Assembly (NCBI RefSeq): GCF_029227915.1 | Contig: NC_079880.1 | Location: forward strand, 7,752,001-7,816,000 | From: Hydractinia symbiolongicarpus | Lineage: Eukaryota; Cnidaria; Hydrozoa; Anthoathecata; Hydractiniidae | Direction of reading: 5' to 3' | Length of the DNA stretch: 64,000 nt | Part shown: positions 50,631 to 63,900 of the stretch, piece after piece | Layout: every line of letters starts with the position of its first letter | Position numbering within the stretch: the stretch's first letter is position 1 | Notes under the pieces: model-generated | What the model was told of the DNA's origin: nothing | What the model saw: only the letters and a program-made list of their open reading frames with translations | The model's database searches: none | Position numbers and translations under genes: made by a program

Positions 50631-51448
50631 GCGCTACCACAGCGCACAGTGTAATCGCTAAGTTCTAACAATCATGTCAAAGTAAGACGAATGTTATTTC
50701 TTGGAGTCCAATAGGCTCATTTTTCACATTTATAACGTCAAAGTCCAAAATCTATTCAAATATGTCCCACAGTCAAACGTTTTACTGTTAAAAGCGATGC
50801 AACCTAGTAATATCTGAAACATATCGCTAAATACATGTTGGTACGAATATGTTACACAACCCTTGTACCTCAAGCGTACTGATACCGTTAGAAAGTCAAT
50901 GAAATGTTGTTTTTGAAACAGTGTCTATTTCTTCAGCGCGCTAAAGGCTGCAATTGGACCCACAGTAAAAGAAGACTTATTTATCTAAATGCTTAAATAA
51001 AGCGCTACCACAGAGCCCAGTGTAATCGCTAAGTTCTATCAATCATGTCAAAGTAAGACGAATGTCATTACGTGGAGTTCAATTGTCTCATTTATCACAT
51101 ATATAAGGTCACAGTCAAAAATCAGTTCAATTAATTGCCACAGTCAATCGTTTTACTGTTAGAAGCGATGCAACCTAGTAATATTAGAATAATATCGCTA
51201 AATAGATGTTGGTACGAATATGTTACGCAATTGTTGTACCTCAAACGGACTGATACCGTTAGAAAGTCAATGAAATGTAGTTTTTGAAACTGTCTCGATT
51301 TCTTCAGCGCGCGCTAACGGTTACGATTGGTCCCACAGTACAAAATGACTTATCTAACTAAATTTTTAAATAAAGCGCTACCACAGCGCCCAGTGTAATT
51401 GCTCAGTTCCCGCAATCATTTCAAATTAAGAAGAACGTTATTTCTTGC
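49595..51448. repeat. 1854-bp amplified segment (e-f-g-h-a), copy 1
   Basis: It contains anchors 49768, 50141, 50506, 50879 and 51250, which recur 1854 bp later. The left edge is at gtccagttctgtc (49595). The copies are nearly identical over the stretches I compared. Confidence 0.9.
49985..50003. repeat. 19-bp palindrome private to e monomers
   Basis: The sequence ttgacctttataaggtcaa is a perfect inverted repeat: 8-bp arms around tat. Other monomers have cacatttataaggtcaaag here and lack the left arm. The palindrome recurs 217 bp after each e anchor: near 51839, 54812, 55922, 58150, 59260, 59999, 61483 and 62968. The arms contain tgacct and aggtca. No function can be assigned from sequence. 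Confidence 0.85.
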
Positions 51449-53302
51449 GTCCAGTTCTGTCATTTATCACATTTATAAGGTCAAAGTCTAAAATCAGTTC
51501 AATTAAGTCCCACAGTCAATCGTTTTACTGTTAAAAGCGATGCAACCTAGTAATATTAAAAAAATATCGCTAAATACATATTGGTACGAATATGTGACGC
51601 AACCGTTGTTCCTCAAACGGACTGATACCGTTATAAACTCATTGAAATGTAGTTTTTGAAGCAGTGTCTATTTCTTTAGCGTAAACTAACGGCTAGGATT
51701 GGTCCCACATTAAAAAGTGGTTTCTTTATATACATTTTTAAATAAAGCGCTACCACAGCGACCAGTGTAATCGCTGAGTTCCAGCGATCATGTCAAATTA
51801 AGAAGAGCGTTATTTCTTGGAGTCCAGTTGTCTCATTGTTGACCTTTATAAGGTCAAAGTCTAAAATCAATTCAATTAAGTCCCACAGTCAATCGTTTTA
51901 CTGTTAATAGCGATGCAACCTTGTATTAACAGAAACATATCGCTAAATACATGTTGGTACCAATATGTGACGCAACAGTTGTAACTAAAACGGACTGATA
52001 CCGTTAGATAGTCAATACAATATAGTTTTTGAAACTGTCTCTATTTCTTCAGCGCGCGCTAACGGCTAGGATTGGTCCTACAGTAAAAAATTACTTATTT
52101 ATCTAAATTTTTAAATGAAGCGCTACCAGATTGTAATCGCTAAGTGTTAGCAATCATGTCAAAGTAAGACGAATGTCATTTCTTGGAGTCCAATTGGCTC
52201 ATTTTTCACATTTATAACGTCAAAGTCCAAAATCAGTTCAAATAATCCCACAGTCAAACGTTTTACTGTTAAAAGCGATGCAACCTAGTAATATCTGAAA
52301 CATATCGCTAAATTCATGTTGGTACGAATATGCGACGCAACCCTTGTTCCTCAAACGGACTGATACCGTTAGAAAGTCAATGAAATGTAGTTTTTGAAAC
52401 AGTGTCTATTTCTTCAGCGCGCGCTAACGGCTACGATTGGACTCACAGTACAAAAAGACTTATTTATCTAAATGCTTAAATTAAGCGCTACCACAGCGCA
52501 CAGTGTAATCGCTAAGTTCTAACAATCATGTCAAAGTAAGACGAATGTTATTTCTTGGAGTCCAATAGGCTCATTTTTCACATTTATAACGTCAAAGTCC
52601 AAAATCTATTCAAATATGTCCCACAGTCAAACGTTTTACTGTTAAAAGCGATGCAACCTAGTAATATCTGAAACATATCGCTAAATACATGTTGGTACGA
52701 ATATGTTACACAACCCTTGTACCTCAAGCGTACTGATACCGTTAGAAAGTCAATGAAATGTTGTTTTTGAAACAGTGTCTATTTCTTCAGCGCGCTAAAG
52801 GCTGCAATTGGACCCACAGTAAAAGAAGACTTATTTATCTAAATGCTTAAATAAAGCGCTACCACAGAGCCCAGTGTAATCGCTAAGTTCTATCAATCAT
52901 GTCAAAGTAAGACGAATGTCATTACGTGGAGTTCAATTGTCTCATTTATCACATATATAAGGTCACAGTCAAAAATCAGTTCAATTAATTGCCACAGTCA
53001 ATCGTTTTACTGTTAGAAGCGATGCAACCTAGTAATATTAGAATAATATCGCTAAATAGATGTTGGTACGAATATGTTACGCAATTGTTGTACCTCAAAC
53101 GGACTGATACCGTTAGAAAGTCAATGAAATGTAGTTTTTGAAACTGTCTCGATTTCTTCAGCGCGCGCTAACGGTTACGATTGGTCCCACAGTACAAAAT
53201 GACTTATCTAACTAAATTTTTAAATAAAGCGCTACCACAGCGCCCAGTGTAATTGCTCAGTTCCCGCAATCATTTCAAATTAAGAAGAACGTTATTTCTT
53301 GC
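51449..53302. repeat. 1854-bp amplified segment (e-f-g-h-a), copy 2
   Basis: It starts inside monomer a: cttgcgtccag (a type) joins ttctgtcatttatc (d type) at 51449, then e 51622, f 51995, g 52360, h 52733 and a 53104 follow. At 53303 the normal a sequence resumes (gtccagttgtctc) and b, c and d follow. The break lies in gtccagtt, which is common to both types, so exchange took place in homologous register between monomers four positions apart. Confidence 0.9.
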
Positions 53303-55200
53303 GTCCAGTTGTCTCATTTATCACATCTAAAAGGTCACAGTCCAAAATCAGTTCAAATAATTGCCACAGTCAATCGTTTCACAGTTAAAAGCGATGCAAC
53401 CTAGCAATATTAAAATAATATTGCTAAATACACCTTGGTACGATTATGTGACGCAACCGTTGAAACGCAAAGGGACTGATACCGTTAGAAACTCAATGAA
53501 ATGTAATTTTTGAAACTGTTCCTACTTCTTCAGCCCGCGCTAACGGCTACGATTGGACCCACAGTAAAAAATCTCTTACTTATCTAAATGTTTAAATAAA
53601 GCGCTACCACAGCGCCTAGTGTAATTGCTCAATTCCGGCAATCATGTCAAAGTAAGACAAATGTTAATTTTTGGAGTCCAATTGGCTTATTTTTCACATT
53701 TATAACGTCAAAGTCCAATGCCGGTTCAATTAAGTCCCACAGTCAATCGTTTCACTGTTAAAAGCGACGCAACCTAGTAATATCAGAAAAATATCGCTAA
53801 ATAGATGTTGGTACGAATATGTTACGCAACTGTTGTACCTCACACGGACTGATACCGTTAGAAAGTCAATGAAATGTAGTTTTTGAAACTGTCTCTTCTT
53901 CTTCAGTGCGCGTTAACGGCTACGATTGGTCCCACAGTAAAAAATCTCTTACTTATCTAAATGCTTAAATAAAGAGCTACCACAGCGCCCAGTGTAATCG
54001 CTAAGTTCTAGCAATCATGTCAAAGTAAGACGAATTTTATTTCTTGAAGTCCAATTGGCTTATCTTTCACATTTATAACGTCTAAGTCAAAAATCGGTTC
54101 AATTAAGTCCCACAGTCAATCGTTTCACTGTTAAAAGCGATGCAACCTGGTAATATCAGAAAAGTATCGCTAAATAGATGTTGGTACGAATATGGTACGC
54201 AACTGTTGCACCTCAAACGGACTGATACCGTTAGAAAGTTAATGCAATGTAGTTTTTGAAACTGTCTCTACTTCTTCAGCGCGCTCTAACGGCTACAATT
54301 GGTCCCACAGTACAAAATGACTTATTTATCTAAATGTTTAAATAAAGTGCTACCACAGCGCCCAGTGTAATTGCTCACTTCCGGCAATCATTTCAAATTA
54401 AGAAGAACGCTATTTCTTGGAGTCCAGTTCTGTCATTTATCACATTTATAAGGTCAAAGTCTAAAATCAGTTCAATTAAGTCCCACAGTCAATCGTTTCA
54501 CTGATAAAAGCGATGCAACCTAGTAATATTAAAAAAATATCGCTAAATACATATTGGTACGAATATGTGACGCAGCCGTTGTTCCTCAAACGGACTGATA
54601 CCGTTATAAACTCAATGAAATGTAGTTTTTGAAGCAGTGTCTATTTCTTTAGCGTAAACTAACGGCTAGGATTGGTCCCACATTAAAAAGTGGTTTCTTT
54701 ATATACATTTTTAAATAAAGCGCTACCACAGCGACCAGTGTAATCGCTGAGTTCCAGCGATCATGTCAAATTAAGAAGAGCGTTATTTTTTGGAGTCCAG
54801 TTGTCTCATTGTTGACCTTTATAAGGTCAAAGTCTAAAATCAATTCAATTAAGTCCCACAGTCAATCGTTTTACTGTTAATAGCGATGCAACCTTGTAAT
54901 AACAGAAACATATCGCTAAATACATGTTGGTACCAATATGTGACGCAACAGTTGTAACTAAAACGGACTGATACCGTTAGATAGTCAAAACAATATAGTT
55001 TTTGAAACTGTCTCTATTTCTTCATCGCGCTAACGGCTAGGATTGGTCCCACAGTAAAAAATTACTTATTTATCTAAATTTTTAAATAAAGCGCTACCAG
55101 ATTGTAATCGCTAAGTGTTAGCAATCATATCAAAGTAAGACGAATGTCATTTCTTGGAGTCCAATTGGCTCATTTTTCACATTTATAACGTCAAAGTCCA
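53303..55200. repeat. Block F continued: b-c-d-e-f
   Basis: Anchors b 53476, c 53849, d 54222, e 54595 and f 54968 lie 4827 bp (2973 plus 1854) after the first set at 48649-50141. The match ends at aaatcggttc (55201), where monomer f switches into d-type sequence and skips g, h, a, b and c. Confidence 0.86.
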
Positions 55201-56311
55201 AAATCGGTTCAATTAAGTCCCACAGTCAATCGTTTCACTGTTAAAAGCGATGCAACCTAGTAATATCAGAAAAGTATCGCTAAATAGATGTTAGTACGAA
55301 TATGGTACGCAACTGTTGTACCTCAAACGGACTGATACCGTTAGAAAGTCAATGCAATGTAGTTTTTGAAACTGTCTCCACTTCTTCAGCGCGCCCTAAC
55401 GGCTACGATTGGTCCCACAGTACAAAATGACTTATTTATCTAAATGTTTAAATAAAGTGCTACCACAGCGCCCAGTGTAATTGCTCACTTCCGGCAATCA
55501 TTTCAAATTAAGAAGAACGCTATTTCTTGGAGTCCAGTTCTGTCATTTATCACATTTATAAGGTCAAAGTCTAAAATCAGTTCAATTAAGTCCCACAGTC
55601 AATCGTTTCACTGTTAAAAGCGATGCAACCTAGTAATATTAAAAAAATATCGCTAAATACATATTGGTACGAATATGTGACGCAACCGTTGTTCCTCAAA
55701 CGGACTGATACCGTTATAAACTCAATGAAACGTAGTTTTTGAAACAGTGTCTATTTGTTTAGCGTAAACTAACGGCTAGAATTGCTCCCACATTAAAAAG
55801 TGGTTTCTTTATATACATTTTTAAATAAAGCGCTACCACAGCGACCAGTGTAATCGCTGAGTTCCAGCGATCATGTCAAAGTAAGAAGAGCGGTATTTCT
55901 TGGAGTCCAGTTGTCTCATTGTTGACCTTTATAAGGTCAAAGTCTAAAATCAATTCAATTAAGTCCCACATTCAATCGTTTTACTGTTAATAGCGATGCA
56001 ACCTTGTAATAACAGAAACACATCGCTAAATACATGTTGGTACTAATATGTGACGCAACAGTTGTAACTAAAACGGACTGATTCCGTTAGATAGTCAATA
56101 CAATGTAGTTTTTGAAACTGTCTCTATTTCTTCAGCGCGCGCTAACGGCTAGGATTGGTCTAACAGTAAAAAATTACTTATTTATCTAAGTTTTTAAATG
56201 AAGCGCTACCAGATTGTAATCGCTAAGTTTTAGCAATCATGTCAAAGTAAGACGAATGTCATTTTTTGGAGTCCAATTGGCTCATTTTTCACATTTATAA
56301 CGTCAAAGTCC
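54091..56311. repeat. 1110-bp trimer d-e-f, two copies
   Basis: Anchors 54222, 54595 and 54968 recur at 55332, 55705 and 56078. Both copies begin with aaatcggttc (54091 and 55201). The unit is shorter than three 373-bp monomers because f is 364 bp long. Confidence 0.88.
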
Positions 56312-57932
56312 AAAATCAGTTCAAAAAAATCCCACAGTCAAACGTTTTACTGTTAAAAGCGATGCAACCTAGTAATATCTGAAACATATCGCTAAATTCA
56401 TGTTGGTACGAATATGCGACGCAACCCTTGTTCCTCAAGCGTACTGATACCGTTAGAAAGTCAATGAAATGTTGTTTTTGAAACAGTGTCTATTTCTTCA
56501 GCGCGCTAAAGGCTGCAATTGGACCCACAGTAAAAGAAGACTTATTTATCTAAATGCTTAAATAAAGCGCTACCACAGCGCCCAGTGTAATCGCTAAGTT
56601 CTAGCAATCATGTCAAAGTAAGACGAATGTCATTACGTGGAGTTCAATTGTCTCATTTATCACATATATAAGGTCACAGTCAAAAATCAGTTCAATTAAT
56701 TGCCACAGTCAATCGTTTTACTGTTAGAAGCGATGCAACCTAGTAATATTAGAATAATATCGCTAAATAGATGTTGGTACGAATATGTTACGCAATTGTT
56801 GTACCTCAAACGGACTGATACCGTTAGAAAGTCAATGAAATGTAGTTTTTGAAACTGTCTCGATTTCTTCAGCGCGCGCTAACGGTTACGATTGGTCCCA
56901 CAGTACAAAATGACTTATCTAACTAAATTTTTAAATAAAGCGCTACCACAGCGCCCAGTGTAATTGCTCAGTTCCCGCAATCATTTCAAATTAAGAAGAA
57001 CGTTATTTCTTGCGTCCAGTTGTCTCATTTATCACATCTAAAAGGTCACAGTCCAAAATCAGTTGAAATAATTGCCACAGTCAATCGTTTCACAGTTAAA
57101 AGCGATGCAACCTAGCAATATTAAAATAATATTGCTAAATACACCTTGGTACGATTATGTGACGCAACCGTTGAAACGCAAAGGGACTGATACCGTTAGA
57201 AACTCAATGAAATGTAATTTTTGAAACTGTTCCTACTTCTTCAGCCCGCGCTAACGGCTACGATTGGACCCACAGTAAAAAATCTCTTACTTATCTAAAT
57301 GTTTAAATAAAGCGCTACCACAGCGCCCAGTGTAATTGCTCAATTCCGGCAATCATGTCAAAGTAAGACGAATGTTATTTTTTGGAGTCCAATTGGCTGA
57401 TTTTTCACATTTATAACGTCAAAGTCCAATGCCGGTTCAATTAAGTCCCACAGTCAATCGTTTCACTGTTAAAAGCGACGCAACCTAGTAATATCAGAAA
57501 AATATCGCTAAATAGATGTTGGTACGAATATGTTACGCAACTGTTGTACCTCACACGGACTGATACCGTTAGAAAGTCAATGAAATGTAGTTTTTGAAAC
57601 TGTCTCTTCTTCTTCAGTGCGCGTTAACGGCTACGATTGGTCCCACAGTAAAAAATCTCTTACTTATCTAAATGCTTAAATAAAGAGCTACCACAGCGCC
57701 CAGTGTAATTGCTCACTTCCGGCAATCATTTCAAATTAAGAAGAACGCTATTTCTTGGAGTCCAGTTCTGTCATTTATCACATTTATAAGGTCAAAGTCT
57801 AAAATCAGTTCAATTAAGTCCCACAGTCAATCGTTTCACTGTTAAAAGCGATGCAACCTAGTAATATTAAAAAAATATCGCTAAATACATATTGGTACGA
57901 ATATGTGACGCAACCGTTGTTCCTCAAACGGA
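56312..57932. repeat. Block F end: f(tail)-h-a-b-c with two skipped monomers
   Basis: Anchors h 56444, a 56815, b 57187 and c 57560. Monomer g is skipped between f and h (ttgttcctcaagcgtactg is a g/h hybrid). Near 57705 monomer c passes into d-type sequence (ttgctcacttccgg), so one more monomer length is lost before e 57933. Both switches are in register. Confidence 0.84.
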
Positions 57933-60900
57933 CTGATACCGTTATAAACTCAATGAAATGTAGTTTTTGAAGCAGTGTCTATTTCTTTAGCGTAAACTAA
58001 CGGCTAGGATTGGTCCCACATTAAAAAGTGGTTTCTTTATATACATTTTTAAATAAAGCGCTACCACAGCGACCAGTGTAATCGCTGAGTTCCAGCGATA
58101 ATGTCAAATTAAGAAGAGCGTTATTTTTTGGAGTCCAGTTGTCTCATTGTTGACCTTTATAAGGTCAAAGTCTAAAATCAATTCAATTAAGTCCCACAGT
58201 CAATCGTTTTACTGTTAATAGCGATGCAACCTTGTAATAACAGAAACATATCGCTAAATACATGTTGGTACCAATATGTGACGCAACAGTTGTAACTAAA
58301 ACGGACTGATACCGTTAGATAGTCAAAACAATATAGTTTTTGAAACTGTCTCTATTTCTTCATCGCGCTAACGGCTAGGATTGGTCCCACAGTAAAAAAT
58401 TACTTATTTATCTAAGTTTTTAAATAAAGCGCTACCAGATTGTAATCGCTAAGTGTTAGCAATCATGTCAAAGTAAGACGAATGTCATTTCTTGGAGTCC
58501 AATTGGCTCATTTTTCACATTTATAACGTCAAAGTCCAAAATCGGTTCAATTAAGTCCCACAGTCAATCGTTTCACTGTTAAAAGCGATGCAACCTAGTA
58601 ATATCAGAAAAGTATCGCTAAATAGATGTTGGTACGAATATGGTACGCAACTGTTGTACCTCAAACGGACTGATACCGTTAGAAAGTCAATGCAATGTAG
58701 TTTTTGAAACTGTCTCCACTTCTTCAGCGCGCCCTAACGGCTACGATTGGTCCCACAGTACAAAATGACTTATTTATCTAAATGTTTAAATAAAGTGCTA
58801 CCACAGCGCCCAGTGTAATTGCTCACTTCCGGAAATCATTTCAAATTAAGAAGAACGCTATTTCTTGGAGTCCAGTTCTGTCATTTATCACATTTATAAG
58901 GTCAAAGTCTAAAATCAGTTCAATTAAGTCCCACAGTCAATCGTTTCACTGTTAAAAGCGATGCAACCTAGTAATATTAAAAAAATATCGCTAAATACAT
59001 ATTGGTACGAATATGTGACGCAACCGTTGTTCCTCAAACGGACTGATACCGTTATAAACTCAATGAAATGTAGTTTTTGAAACAGTGTCTATTTGTTTAG
59101 CGTAAACTAACGGCTAGGATTGCTCCCACATTAAAAAGTGGTTTCTTTATATACATTTTTAAATAAAGCGCTACCACAGCGACCAGTGTAATCGCTGAGT
59201 TCCAGCGATCATGTCAAATTAAGAAGAGCGTTATTTCTTGGAGTCCAGTTGTCTCATTGTTGACCTTTATAAGGTCAAAGTCTAAAATCAATTCAATTAA
59301 GACCCACATTCAATCGTTTTACTGTTAATAGCGATGCAACCTTGTAATAACAGAAACACATCGCTAAATATATGTTGGTACTAATATGTGACGCAACAGT
59401 TGTAACTAAAACGGACTGATACCGTTAGATAGTCAATACAATGTAGTTTTTGAAACTGTCTCTATTTCTTCAGCGCGCGCTAACGGCTAGGATTGGTCCC
59501 ACAGTAAAAAATTACTTATTTATCTAAGTTTTTAAATGAAGCGCTACCAGATTGTAATCGCTAAGTTTTAGCAATCATGTCAAAGTAAGACGAATGTCAT
59601 TTCTTGGAGTCCAATTGGCTCATTTTTCACATTTATAACGTCAAAGTCCAAAATCAGTTCAAATAAGTCCCACAGTCAAACGTTTTACTGTTAAAAGCGA
59701 TGCAACCTAGTAATATCTGAAACATATCGCTAAATTCATGTTGGTACGAATATGCGACGCAACCCTTGTTCCTCAAACGGACTGATACCGTTATAAACTC
59801 AATGAAATGTAGTTTTTGAAACAGTGTCTATTTGTTTAGCGTAAACTAACGGCTAGGATTGCTCCCACATTAAAAAGTGGTTTCTTTATATACATTTTTA
59901 AATAAAGCGCTACCACAGCGACCAGTGTAATCGCTGAGTTCCAGCGATCATGTCAAACTAAGAAGAGCGTTATTTTTTGGAGTCCAGTTGTCTCATTGTT
60001 GACCTTTATAAGGTCAAAGTCTAAAATCAATTCAATTAAGTCCCACAGTCAATCGTTTTACTGTTAATAGCGATGCAACCTTGTAATAACAGAAACATAT
60101 CGCTAAATACATGTTGGTACTAATATGTGACGCAACAGTTGTAACTAAAACGGACTGATACCGTTAGATAGTCAATACAATGTAGTTTTTGAAACTGTCT
60201 CTATTTCTTCAGCGCGCGCTAACGGCTAGGATTGGTCCCACAGTAAAAAATTACTTATTTATCTAAGTTTTTAAATGAAGCGCTACCAGATTGTAATCGC
60301 TAAGTTTTAGCAATCATGTCAAAGTAAGACGAATATCATTTCTTGGAGTCCAATTGGCTCATTTTTCACATTTATAACGTCAAAGTCCAAAATCAGTTCA
60401 AATAAGTCCCACAGTCAAACGTTTTACTGTTAAAAGCGATGCAACCTAGTAATATCTGAAACATATCGCTAAATTCATGTTGGTACGAATATGCGACGCA
60501 ACCCTTGTTCCTCAAACGGACTGATACCGTTAGAAAGTCAATGAAATGTAGTTTTTGAAACAGTGTCTATTTCTTCAGCGCGCGTAACGGCTACGATTAG
60601 ACTCACAGTACAAAAAGACTTATTTATCTAAATGCTTAAATTAAGCGCTACCACAGCGCACAGTGTAATCGCTAAGTTCTAGCAATCATGTCAAAGTTAG
60701 ACGAATGTTATTTCTTGGAGTCCAATTGGCTCATTTTTCACATTCATAAGGTCAAAGTCCAAAATCGGTTCAATTAAGTCCCACAGTCAATCGTTTCACT
60801 GTTAAAAGCGATGCAACCTAGTAATATCAGAAAAGTATCGCTAAATAGATGTTGGTACGAATATGGTACGCAACTGTTGTACCTCAAACGGACTGATACC

Positions 60901-63900
60901 GTTAGAAAGTCAATGCAATGTAGTTTTTGAAACTGTCTCCACTTCTTCAGCGCGCCCTAACGGCTACGATTGGTCCCACAGTACAAAATGACTTAGTTAT
61001 CTAAATGTTTAAATAAAGTGCTACCACAGCGCCCAGTGTAATTGCTCACTTCCGGCAATCATTTCAAATTAAGAAGAACGCTATTTCTTGGAGTCCAGTT
61101 CTGCCATTTATCACATTTATAAGGTCAAAGTCTAAAATCAGTTCAATTAAGTCCCACAGTCAATCGTTTCACTGTTAAAAGCGATGCAACCTAGTAATAT
61201 TAAAAAAATATCGCTAAATACATATTGGTACGAATATGTGACGCAACCGTTGTTCCTCAAACGGACTGATACCGTTATAAACTCAATGAAATGTAGTTTT
61301 TGAAACAGTGTCTATTTGTTTAGCGTAAACTAACGGCTAGGATTGCTCCCACATTAAAAAGTGGTTTCTTTATATACATTTTTAAATAAAGCGCTACCAC
61401 AGCGACCAGTGTAATCGCTGAGTTCCAGCGATCATGTCAAATTAAGAAGAGCGTTATTTCTTGGAGTCCAGTTGTCTCATTGTTGACCTTTATAAGGTCA
61501 AAGTCTAAAATCAATTCAATTAAGTCCCACAGTCAATCGTTTTACTGTTAATAGCGATGCAACCTTGTAATAACAGAAACATATCGCTAAATACATGTTG
61601 GTACTAATATGTGACGCAACAGTTGTAACTAAAACGGACTGATACCGTTAGATAGTCAATACAATGTAGTTTTTGAAACTGTCTCTATTTCTTCAGCGCG
61701 CGCTAACGGCTAGGATTGGTCCCACAGTAAAAAATTACTTATTTATCTAAGTTTTTAAATGAAGCGCTACCAGATTGTAATCGCTAAGTTTTAGCAATCA
61801 TGTCAAAGTAAGACGAATGTCATTTCTTGGAGTCCAATTGGCTCATTTTTCACATTTATAACGTCAAAGTCCAAAATCAGTTCAAATAAGTCCCACAGTC
61901 AAACGTTTTACTGTTAAAAGCGATGCAACCTAGTAATATCTGAAACATATCGCTAAATTCATGTTGGTACGAATATGCGACGCAACCCTTGTTCCTCAAA
62001 CAGACTGATACCGTTAGAAAGTCAATGAAATGTAGTTTTTGAAACAGTGTCTATTTCTTCAGGGCGCGCTAACGGCTACGATTGGACTCGCACTACAAAA
62101 AGACTTATTTATCTAAATGCTTAAATTAAGCGCTACCACAGCGCACAGTGTAATCGCTAAGTTCTAGCAATCATGTCAAAGTAAGACGAATGTTATTTCT
62201 TGGAGTCCAATTGGCTCATTTTTCACATTCATAAGGTCAAAGTCCAAAATCGGTTCAATTAAGTCCCACAGTCAATCGTTTCACTGTTAAAAGCGATGCA
62301 ACCTAGTAATATCAGAAAAGTATCGCTAAATAGATGTTGGTACGAATATGGTACGCAACTGTTGTACCTCAAACGGACTGATACCGTTAGAAAGTCAATG
62401 CAATGTAGTTTTTGAAACTGTCTCCACTTCTTCAGCGCGCCCTAACGGCTACGACTGGTCCCACAGTACAAAATGACTTATTTATCTAAATGTTTAAATA
62501 AAGTGCTACCACAGCGCCCAGTGTAATTGCTCACTTCCGGCAATCATTTCAAATTAAGAAGAACGCTATTTCTTGGAGTCCAGTTCTGCCATTTATCACA
62601 TTTATAAGGTCAAAGTCTAAAATCAGTTCAATTAAGTCCCACAGTCAATCGTTTCAATGTTAAAAGCGATGCAACCTAGTAATATTAAAAAAATATCGCT
62701 AAATACATATTGGTACGAATATGTGACGCAACCGTTGTTCCTCAAACGGACTGATACCGTTATAAACTCAATGAAATGTAGTTTTTGAAACAGTGTCTAT
62801 TTGTTTAGCGTAAACTAACGGCTAGGATTGCTCCCACATTAAAAAGTGGTTTCTTTATATACATTTTTAAATAAAGCGCTACCACAGCGACCAGTGTAAT
62901 CGCTGAGTTCCAGCGATCATGTCAAATTAAGAAGAGCGTTATTTCTTGGAGTCCAGTTGTCTAATTGTTGACCTTTATAAGGTCAAAGTCTAAAATCAAT
63001 TCAATTAAGTCCCACAGTCAATCGTTTTACTGTTAATAGCGATGCAACCTTGTAATAACAGAAGCATATCGCTAAATACATGTTGGTACTAATATGTGAC
63101 GCAACAGTTGTAACTAAAACGGACTGATACCGTTAGATAGTCAATACAATGTATTTTTTGAAACTGTCTCTATTTCTTCAGCGCGCGCTAACGGCTAGGA
63201 TTGGTCCCACAGTAAAAAATTACTTATTTATCTAAGTTTTTAAATGAAGCGCTACCAGATTGTAATCTCTAAGTTTTAGCAATCATGTCAAAGTAAGACG
63301 AATGTCATTTTTTGGAGTCCAATTGGCTCATTTTTCACATTTATAACGTCAAAGTCCAAAATCGGTTCAATTAAGTCCCACAGTCAATCGTTTCACTGTT
63401 AAAAGCGATGCAACCTAGTAATATCAGAAAAGTATCGTTAAATAGATGTTGGTACGAATATGGTACGCAACTGTTGTACCTCAAACGGACTGATACCGTT
63501 AGAAAGTCAATGCAATGTAGTTTTTGAAACTGTCGCCACTTCTTCAGCGCGCCCTAACGGCTACGATTGGTCCCACAGTACAAAATGACTTATTTATCTA
63601 AATGTTTAAATAAAGTGCTACCACAGCGCCCAGTGTAATTGCTCACTTCCGGCAATCATTTCAAATTAAGAAGAACGCTATTTCTTGGAGTCCAGTTCTG
63701 CCATTTATCACATTTATAAGGTCAAAGTCTAAAATCAGTTCAATTAAGTCCCACAGTCAATCGTTTCAATGTTAAAAGCGATGCAACCTAGTAATATTAA
63801 AAAAATATCGCTAAATACATATTGGTACGAATATGTGACGCAACCGTTGTTCCTCAAACGGACTGATACCGTTATAAACTCAATGAAATGTAGTTTTTGA

